This document shows positions 32,305 to 37,912 of a stretch of DNA of 37,912 nt, piece by piece. The stretch covers positions 1 through 37,912 of the forward strand of contig JAGLYR010000105.1 in NCBI GenBank assembly GCA_023132135.1, in the 5' to 3' direction. The notes below the pieces were generated by a model. That model did not search any database. It was not told the origin of the DNA and was given only the letters and a program-made list of their open reading frames with translations. The translations under genes were made by a program, and so were the position numbers. Origin of the DNA: Candidatus Eiseniibacteriota bacterium. GTDB lineage: Bacteria; Arandabacterota; Arandabacteria; JAGLYR01. Within the stretch, counting starts at the first letter, position 1. Each line of letters opens with the position of its first letter.

Positions 32305-33735
32305 CTACTGCGGTATCAGGATTGCCGCCTCGTTATTCCGGAGTTCAATCTCGGTGATGGGATCACCGAGAGTCCCGTCGTCGCTCAGGGCACGGTACGT
32401 TCCCCCGAGATCATGCATGGTCTCGGTCCCGAAGTACAGGAAGTACGATGCACTATCCCGGTGCTTGACCAACACAAGCGCGTTCGTGTACTCACGCGCC
32501 ATGATGTGGTATGTGGAGGCAGGCCTTGCCGGATCCGGGCCCGAGGCCCACACATACGCTGATCCGAGTGGCTCACCTACGTCCTGCGCGATAGCGTCGA
32601 ACCAGTTCAGGTCACCTTTGTGATCGCAAAAGTACAAGTTCGGATGGTTGATTAGATAGAACGTTGCAAGGATGAAGATGCGCCCCCGTTCTGACTCTGA
32701 GTTGTCCTTGGCGCCGAACAGGATCTTCCTACCGGACGCGGCCAACTCTCCGATCCCGAGAACGTCTTGGAACTGAACATCGTACGAACAGGTTGCAGCG
32801 GTGACGTATGGGTCGTAGCGGACTCCGTTCTCGACCATCAGCCAATCGAATCTTTCCAGGAATCGCCCGCTGTTCACCGGCTCAGAGGCCAAATAGTAAC
32901 TCGCCTCGGCGTTGCCTAGCACAATTTTCGGCTCACCGAGTTCCTGTTCGAGGAAGTCCCGCAGCACCGGCATATAGGAGTAATGGTCGTCAATCATGGA
33001 GAAACCCGCGTCGACCGTTTCACCCCAGTACTCGATGGTTTTGTCGAGCATCATATGGGACATAGCGCCCACGATTTTCACTACGCCATCGACAAAAACA
33101 CCATCCACCACGGTATTCCCCTTGCGCATGGTGTGGGCGAGGTACTCATTCCGCCAGTGCTGCCAGGCCCGACTCGCAACGTTCGCCCAGCGCTGGTTCG
33201 CTTTCCACCTGCCCCAGACTCTGGACTCGCTCTTCGCGCTTGCTGAAGCAGGTGGGTCGCCGGGTTGCCACTCTGGGTTCCATCCCGGAACGAACACATC
33301 CTGGGTGCCTCCATCGGGGAAGTTCCAAAGGTAGCTAACGTCTTCCCGATAGTGCAGGAAGAAGTCCTCAACGTCATACCCGTGCGCCGCAGCAAAGGTC
33401 TCCGCGCAGAATTCGCCGATTTCGCAGGAGGGGCCGAAGTAGACCCCCGAGTTGGCGCGGATCAGAATGTACGAGAGCACCAGGATATTGGGGTTGGTCT
33501 CGTAGACCCGTGGAAACCTGATGCCAGTTCCGACGAAGACATCGTAGTGAGTAGCGATGAAATCTGTCTCCGCATCGTCGAGAGCGTCATGACAGATCTC
33601 AAAGGTCTTGATGTGATCGAAGATCGACGCTTTCAGACCCGTCGGAACATACGAAGGCGCCGTGGGCGCGTCGCCACCGCAGCCCGGAAAAAGCGCCAGC
33701 ACGCCAAAAGTCAACAACGCGTATGCCAACCGCAT
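32305..33735 (-). CDS. Putative GHL15-type glycosidase-like lipoprotein
   Basis: Minus-strand protein of 476 residues. ATG at 33735 has AAGGAG 5 nt upstream (33741-33746); GTG 33741, two codons earlier, would overlap that site. A signal peptide ends in a weak lipobox FPGC (Cys19), followed by Gly-Asp and a Pro/Thr linker. The rest looks like a TIM-barrel glycosidase of the 'hypothetical glycosyl hydrolase 15' type: LKASIFDHIKTFEICHD, VDGVFVDGVVKIVG, FDWLMVENGVRYDP and ILFGAKDNSESERG fall at the ends of predicted strands, with acidic residues as candidate catalysts. The C-terminus is a small beta domain. It would act in the periplasm or on the cell surface. It lies between tRNA-Cys and tRNA-Leu, opposite to them. 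Enzymatic activity is not established for this family. Confidence 0.65.
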   Translation of the reverse strand: MRLAYALLTFGVLALFPGCGGDAPTAPSYVPTGLKASIFDHIKTFEICHDALDDAETDFIATHYDVFVGTGIRFPRVYETNPNILVLSYILIRANSGVYFGPSCEIGEFCAETFAAAHGYDVEDFFLHYREDVSYLWNFPDGGTQDVFVPGWNPEWQPGDPPASASAKSESRVWGRWKANQRWANVASRAWQHWRNEYLAHTMRKGNTVVDGVFVDGVVKIVGAMSHMMLDKTIEYWGETVDAGFSMIDDHYSYMPVLRDFLEQELGEPKIVLGNAEASYYLASEPVNSGRFLERFDWLMVENGVRYDPYVTAATCSYDVQFQDVLGIGELAASGRKILFGAKDNSESERGRIFILATFYLINHPNLYFCDHKGDLNWFDAIAQDVGEPLGSAYVWASGPDPARPASTYHIMAREYTNALVLVKHRDSASYFLYFGTETMHDLGGTYRALSDDGTLGDPITEIELRNNEAAILIPQ

Positions 33736-33866
33736 AGCCACTCCTTGTCAGGCGTCTGCGTCCTCTCCCAATAGTATAGCAGAAGAGCTCGCTGCGCGCC
33801 AACATATGACGTGAGGTGGACCGGGCCTTGTCATGCAGGGCGTCTACGACACCTTGCATTGTTCGA

Positions 33867-33895
33867 TTGTTCTCACACACCCGGCATGCTAGAAT
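33867..33895 (+). promoter_or_regulatory. Promoter of tRNA-Leu
   Basis: TTGTTC (33867-33872) and TAGAAT (33890-33895) are 17 nt apart. The expected start point, about 7 nt after the -10 box, falls at the first base of the mature tRNA (33902), implying little or no 5' leader. Confidence 0.55.
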
Positions 33896-33901
33896 CCCGG
33901 T

Positions 33902-33987
33902 GCCCGGATGGTGGAATGGTAGACACAGCGGACTTAAAATCCGCTGGGGCCTAAGGCTCCGTGTCGGTTCAAGTCCGACTCCGGGCA
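33902..33987 (+). tRNA. tRNA-Leu(UAA)
   Basis: Class II tRNA of 86 nt. Acceptor arms GCCCGGA and TCCGGGC pair, the anticodon stem GCGGA/TCCGC encloses CTTAAAA with anticodon TAA at 33935-33937, a long variable arm follows, and the T-arm is GTCGGTTCAAGTCCGAC. CCA is not encoded (CTG follows the discriminator A), unlike the other two tRNAs here. Confidence 0.96.
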
Positions 33988-34089
33988 CTGGCTTTCTTGT
34001 CCAAGAGGCGCGAAAGGGGAATCTGGGGACACAACGCCGTCCACTGCTGGCCTGGGTCCAACGGAAACTGAAAACGAAGGGTGTTCGGA

Positions 34090-34341
34090 GTGCCGGATAG
34101 GCATTGCAGGGGTCCCTGCGGGGAACTGTTCCCGGATTATCTGTTACAACCGCGGTCGATTCCCGCGTCGGACGTCGACGCGGATTGGTGTCCGATATGT
34201 TCCCTCCGGGCGGCCAACCAGGAAAACGACTTGCCGCCGGACACGCCGCCGGACGACGAACCGCTCCGCGGACTTTGGAAACACGCGAAGGCGATACTTG
34301 AAAGACGGAACGCACGCCGTGCCAAGCAAAGAGAGCTCTAG
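34090..34341 (+). CDS. Small four-cysteine protein upstream of the restriction enzyme
   Basis: Small protein of 83 residues (86 if it starts at GTG 34081). GTG 34090 has GAAGG about 9 nt upstream. Cys6-x3-Cys10 and Cys34-x2-Cys37 could bind one zinc ion. A proline/aspartate-rich linker (PPDTPPDDEP) and a basic helical C-terminus (RRNARRAKQREL) follow. It ends 3 nt before the ATG of the restriction-modification gene, so the two are probably co-transcribed. I do not recognise the family. A DNA- or protein-binding accessory or control role for the R-M enzyme is possible but only inferred from position and composition. Confidence 0.5.
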   Translation: MPDRHCRGPCGELFPDYLLQPRSIPASDVDADWCPICSLRAANQENDLPPDTPPDDEPLRGLWKHAKAILERRNARRAKQREL

Positions 34342-34344
34342 GTC

Positions 34345-37332
34345 ATGACTGTTGCGACACTAGATTCGGCTTTTCAGCAGGTAGGAAAACTGGTTGACCT
34401 GTTCCAAGCCAACGAGGCGCGTTACCTCTCAGCCGACTACCAGGAAGCCGAAGTCCGCAAGGACTTCATCGACAAGTTCTTCATTGCGCTCGGCTGGGAC
34501 GTGAACCACGATCACCAGACCAATCCTTACGAGCAGGAAGTCAAAGTCGAACCCTCCGTCTCGGCTGCAGGCCAACGGCGGGCGGATTACTCATTTTGTC
34601 TCGCGCCGAACTTCCGTGACGTGCGCTTCTTCGTGGAAGCCAAGAAACCGCGCGGCGACATTGCCACCAATCACAACTACTTCCAAGCAATTCGCTATGG
34701 CTGGAACAACGAGACGCCTTTCGCCGTACTCACCGACTTTGAGCAATTCCATGTTCTCGACTGCCGCTACAAGCCCGACCTCGCCGCGGCCCTCAATCGC
34801 TGTGTCTCGAAGTACCACTATACCGACTACACGAAACCGGAGAAGTTCGCAGAGATTTATTGGCTTTTCTCTCACGAGGCCCTCGCCGGCGGTTCTCTGG
34901 AGAAACGCGCAAAGGCACTCCCAAAACCACGAGGCAAAGCTATTCAGCGTGGCCGGTTCGCGGGCGGCCATCAGAGCGTTGACGAGTCCTTCCTGCAGGA
35001 ACTCGACGAATACCGCACCACGCTTGCCCGGGCTTTCAAGAGGAAAAACCCTCAGTTCGACAGCGCCACGCTCACGGAACTTGCCCAGCGCACTCTCGAC
35101 CGGCTCGTGTTCCTGCGGTTCCTCGAAGACAAGGGCATCGAAGCGCAGCGTCTCGTTGATCGCTTCGGTGAGAAAGGCACGGCCTGGGAGGATTTCGTCA
35201 CCGCCAGCCGCCGCCTCGACAGCATCTACAACGGCATCGTCTTCAAGCAACACGGCATCCTGGACGTTCAGAATCTCCCCGTGGACGATGACGCCTTTGC
35301 CAACATCTGCAAGAGACTCGCCCATGTGAACTCGCCCTATGACTTCAACGCCATCCCTATCCATATCCTGGGCTCGATCTACGAACGCTTCCTCGGCAAA
35401 GTTATCGTCGCCACCGACAAACGGGCGCGCGTCGAGGACAAGCCCGAAGTCCGCAAGGCAGGCGGCGTCTATTACACACCGGAGTACATCGTCCGCTACA
35501 TCATCGAGAACACTATTGGCAAGCTCATAGCGGGTAAGACGCCGAATCAGATTGCCAAGATGCGCTTTGCGGACATCGCTTGTGGCAGCGGTTCGTTCCT
35601 GCTCGCCGTGTACGACCTGCTCCTGCAATACCACGGCAACTACTACAACGCGAACCCCAAGAAAGCCAAGATGGGTACCTGCATCCAGCGCGACGGCAAA
35701 CTGTACCTCTCGCTCCGTAAGAAACGCGAGATCCTCCTGAACAACATCTACGGCGTGGACATTGACCCACAAGCCGTCGAAGTCTGCCAATTCTCGCTCT
35801 ACTTGAGGCTGCTGCAGGAAGAGACGGAGGCTAGCGCTTATCAGTACCTTTTGGACTTCCAAAAGCAGGCTCTCCTGCCGTCGCTATCCAAGAACATCGT
35901 GTGCGGCAACTCGCTCATCGGCACCGACATTCTCGAAGGCAAACTCTTCGGTAGCGACGAAGAACGCAAACTCAACCCTTTGGACTTCGAAGACGCGTTT
36001 CCCGAAGTGGCAAGGCGAGGAGGCTTTAATGCCATTATCGGGAATCCACCCTACGTGCGCATGGAGGGGTTCGTTGATATCAAGGATTACCTCCGAACCA
36101 AATACGCGACGCACTCGGATCGATCTGACATTTACTACTACTTCATGGAAAGAGCTGTGAATCTGCTTTGCGATAGCGGGCGGCTTGGCTTTATCGTGAG
36201 CAATACCTTTACACGCTCTCGTGCTGGGGAATCGCTAAGAGGATTCCTGACGGAGAGATTGGCTTTCTCCAGTCTAGTTGAATTTGGCGATTTCACGCCG
36301 TTCGCTGCTGCAACGGTATATCCAGTTATCTTGATTGCTTCGAAGACAAAGGCCAGGCGGCGGCGGATCCCCTTTATTGTCCAGGATTGTGACCCGCAGG
36401 CCAATCCGTCGATTCAGTCTTTCCCGATCGCCTTTCAACTGGACCGTAAAGCCTTGGCGAGAGAGGGCTGGGTTTTCGAAGACGCGGCATCGCTGGATTT
36501 GCGCACGCGCCTTCTGACAGAATACCCTTCGCTTCTTGCTCTCTATGGCCCGGCCAGAATGGGTGTAAAGACTGGTTTCAATAAGGCCTTTCTTATCAGT
36601 GAGTCTGACCGCAAACGCATCCTCGCGAAGAACGCCGCGGGGAAGAACATCATCAAACCTTACGTCGCAGGTGAGGATCTAGATCGGTACGCACATCGCT
36701 GGCACGACCAGTGGATGATCTATGCAACACACGGGCTCAATGCCTCGAAGTATCCAGCGGTCATCGAGCACATGGAGCCGTTCAAGTCGGCATTGAAAGC
36801 GCGCGCGACCAAGCAGAATTGGTTTGAGCTTCAGCAACCTCAGGAAGCCTATTCTGACCTCCTCGACAAACCGAAGATCATGTATCCCGATATGTCTCGG
36901 TATCCCAAGTTCAGTTTGGACAGCAAGGGCTTGTTCTTCAGCAACACCGTCTACTTCATCGCAAGTGAATCCCTTTATCTGCTCGGACTACTGAACTCGA
37001 AGCTTCTGTGGTTTGTGATTCGAGGCTTGAGCAACGCATTGCGTGGTGGTCTGTGGAGATTCAGGCTATTCTCCAGACACATAGAGAGACTTCCCATTCG
37101 GCGCATTGACCTCGCGAGTCCCGCCGACAAAGCATGCCACGACCAGATGGTGGCGAAAGTAGAGGCAATGCTGGAGGCGAAGAGGCAATTGGCGAAGGCG
37201 CTGACCGACAGGGACAAGACCTACTACGAAAACAAGTGCGCGAGCCTCGACCGGCAGATTGACCGGCGGGTCTATGACCTCTACGACCTGACGGATGAAG
37301 AAATCAAGATCGTGGAAGAAGGCGGCGGCTGA
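34345..37332 (+). CDS. Type IIG restriction-modification enzyme (Eco57I-like)
   Basis: Single-chain restriction endonuclease and N6-adenine methyltransferase of 995 residues. An N-terminal PD-(D/E)xK-type nuclease has Asp81 (RRADYSF) and Glu98-Ala-Lys100 (FFVEAKKP). A helical connector follows. The methyltransferase has the AdoMet motif I ADIACGSGSFLL (Gly414-Ser-Gly416) and the catalytic NPPY (Asn567-Tyr570) for adenine N6 methylation. The C-terminal 250 or so residues resemble a TaqI-type target recognition domain (GVKTGFNKAFLI, KPYVAGEDLDRY, LYLLGLLNSKLLWF). Methylation and cleavage in one chain need no separate S subunit. The gene looks less G+C-rich than the EPS genes, and its place beside tRNA-Leu suits horizontal acquisition. 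The recognition sequence cannot be predicted. Confidence 0.93.
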   Translation: MTVATLDSAFQQVGKLVDLFQANEARYLSADYQEAEVRKDFIDKFFIALGWDVNHDHQTNPYEQEVKVEPSVSAAGQRRADYSFCLAPNFRDVRFFVEAKKPRGDIATNHNYFQAIRYGWNNETPFAVLTDFEQFHVLDCRYKPDLAAALNRCVSKYHYTDYTKPEKFAEIYWLFSHEALAGGSLEKRAKALPKPRGKAIQRGRFAGGHQSVDESFLQELDEYRTTLARAFKRKNPQFDSATLTELAQRTLDRLVFLRFLEDKGIEAQRLVDRFGEKGTAWEDFVTASRRLDSIYNGIVFKQHGILDVQNLPVDDDAFANICKRLAHVNSPYDFNAIPIHILGSIYERFLGKVIVATDKRARVEDKPEVRKAGGVYYTPEYIVRYIIENTIGKLIAGKTPNQIAKMRFADIACGSGSFLLAVYDLLLQYHGNYYNANPKKAKMGTCIQRDGKLYLSLRKKREILLNNIYGVDIDPQAVEVCQFSLYLRLLQEETEASAYQYLLDFQKQALLPSLSKNIVCGNSLIGTDILEGKLFGSDEERKLNPLDFEDAFPEVARRGGFNAIIGNPPYVRMEGFVDIKDYLRTKYATHSDRSDIYYYFMERAVNLLCDSGRLGFIVSNTFTRSRAGESLRGFLTERLAFSSLVEFGDFTPFAAATVYPVILIASKTKARRRRIPFIVQDCDPQANPSIQSFPIAFQLDRKALAREGWVFEDAASLDLRTRLLTEYPSLLALYGPARMGVKTGFNKAFLISESDRKRILAKNAAGKNIIKPYVAGEDLDRYAHRWHDQWMIYATHGLNASKYPAVIEHMEPFKSALKARATKQNWFELQQPQEAYSDLLDKPKIMYPDMSRYPKFSLDSKGLFFSNTVYFIASESLYLLGLLNSKLLWFVIRGLSNALRGGLWRFRLFSRHIERLPIRRIDLASPADKACHDQMVAKVEAMLEAKRQLAKALTDRDKTYYENKCASLDRQIDRRVYDLYDLTDEEIKIVEEGGG

Positions 37333-37397
37333 CACGCCACGAAGGGGAGGGAAGAACAGCTTTTACAACACCGTCCCCTGTGCCAACAGATGAGATC

Positions 37398-37912
37398 CTA
37401 CTGCCCTTCCCCGTCTCGAATCGTCTCCTGCGTTATCTTCAGATCTGCCTCAAGTGCGGAAAGCCGCCTCGCTGGAGGTCCCTCGGGCATCGCCCTAGCA
37501 TGCGGCTCGATGATTCTTACTCCCTCACTGAATGCACGCACTGCTTCCTCGGGCCGGCGTGCCGCGCGTAGCACGGTGCCCAGTGAACCCATACTCGCAG
37601 CGAGGTCGGGTTCGAATCGGGCGGGGTTGGCCTTTGCCAGGCGGCGTCTGATCTCCACGGCTTCCCGGATGGCTCCCAGAGCGCCCCTGCGGTCGCCCGT
37701 GTCGCTGAGTCTGGGAGAGAGGTTATTCAGGCTCGTAGCGAGGTCGGATTCGAATCGGGCGGGGTTGGCCTTTGCCAGGCGGCGTCTGATCTCCACGGCT
37801 TCCCGGATGGCTCCCAGAGCGCCACGGGCATCGCCACCCGCCGCGAGATCAACCGAGAGGTAGTTCAGCAGCTCAGCTGTTTCCGGTTCGTCGTCAACGC
37901 ATTCGAGCATTG
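37398..37912 (-). CDS. TPR-repeat protein, C-terminal part (runs off the window)
   Basis: Minus-strand gene whose 3' end lies at 37398 and whose 5' part lies beyond the right edge; the ATG at 37910 is probably internal. The visible 170 residues contain TPR units of 46 residues with the pattern ALGAIREAVEIRRRLAKAN, PARFE.DLA.S followed by L..L. This long-TPR style is common in bacterial signalling or scaffold proteins, including those linked to CHAT or NB-ARC domains. The last helices diverge (EEAVRAFSEGVRIIEPHARA). Function depends on the missing N-terminus. It converges with the R-M gene, 65 nt apart. Confidence 0.8.
   Translation of the reverse strand, partial: MLECVDDEPETAELLNYLSVDLAAGGDARGALGAIREAVEIRRRLAKANPARFESDLATSLNNLSPRLSDTGDRRGALGAIREAVEIRRRLAKANPARFEPDLAASMGSLGTVLRAARRPEEAVRAFSEGVRIIEPHARAMPEGPPARRLSALEADLKITQETIRDGEGQ
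37601..37823. repeat. Near-identical 85-bp direct repeats within the TPR gene (period 138 bp)
   Basis: Bases 37601-37685 and 37739-37823 differ at one position that I can see (CGAGGTCGG followed by G or A). The 138-bp period equals 46 codons, so each copy encodes one TPR unit. DNA-level identity implies recent duplication or gene conversion. Confidence 0.85.

Noticed and set aside
33816-34100. 94-codon + strand frame
   Set aside because: It runs straight through tRNA-Leu; the protein-like part is tRNA sequence translated (GWWNGRHSGLKIRWG).
37601-37823. Possible CRISPR-like direct repeats
   Set aside because: The repeats are 85 bp with a 138-bp period, lie in frame and encode TPR units; there are no spacers of regular size and no cas genes.
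33902-37912. Integrative element with attachment sites at tRNA-Leu
   Set aside because: I found no second copy of the tRNA-Leu 3' end downstream and no integrase gene in the window, so only a hotspot can be suggested.

Overview
The window is a high-G+C chromosome segment from a Gram-negative bacterium, probably uncultured. An outer-membrane polysaccharide export lipoprotein and a Wzz-type co-polymerase imply two membranes. The phylum cannot be read from the sequence; a deltaproteobacterial or FCB-group candidate lineage is only a guess. No rRNA or phylogenetic marker gene is present.

Bases 98-24163 hold 21 genes on the + strand with no gap longer than about 33 nt and many stop/start overlaps (TAATG, TAGTG, ATGA, TTGA). 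Together they form an almost complete Wzx/Wzy-type exopolysaccharide locus. The export and control genes come first (Wza-like, Wzz-like, ExeA-like ATPase, degenerate CpsD/BY-kinase-like protein). Next is a coupled module of GT39 glycosyltransferase, nucleotidyltransferase-fold protein, alkaline-phosphatase-superfamily enzyme and Wzx flippase. Nucleotide-sugar genes follow (SDR, two DegT aminotransferases, a Gfo/Idh/MocA dehydrogenase, a GNAT and a left-handed beta-helix acyltransferase), then the Wzy-like polymerase, the initiating phosphoglycosyltransferase, four GT4 glycosyltransferases and a polyprenyl diphosphate synthase. The likely product is a polymer rich in N-acylated amino sugars, built on undecaprenyl phosphate, flipped, polymerised and exported. 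The order of the first four genes resembles exosortase/PEP-CTERM-associated EPS loci, but no exosortase is visible.

Bases 24164-31820 are an accessory, rearranged zone. A galT-like gene overlaps glgA. Beyond them lie a DPM1-like GT2 gene and two GT39-type membrane glycosyltransferases on opposite strands. A segment running from the glgA tail through the GT2 gene has been duplicated; the second GT2 copy is a pseudogene with two internal deletions. Short inverted repeats (CTAG + CCTGGATTAT) bound a MITE-like element of about 190 bp next to glgA and recur at two other junctions.

Bases 31854-33987 carry tRNA-Gly(GCC), tRNA-Cys(GCA) and tRNA-Leu(UAA), the same order as glyW-cysT-leuZ of E. coli. 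Here the cluster is split between Cys and Leu by an antisense gene for a GHL15-like lipoprotein. After tRNA-Leu come a small four-cysteine protein and a 995-residue type IIG restriction-modification enzyme. The window ends inside a TPR protein with 46-residue repeats that are nearly identical at the DNA level.

The most unusual points are the nucleotidyltransferase/phosphohydrolase pair inside the EPS operon; three EPS proteins lacking a hallmark residue (P-loop Lys to Cys, SDR YxxxK Lys to Asn, a prenyltransferase without its second-Asp-motif lysines); the duplicated glgA-GT2 segment with MITE-like repeats; and the split tRNA cluster.
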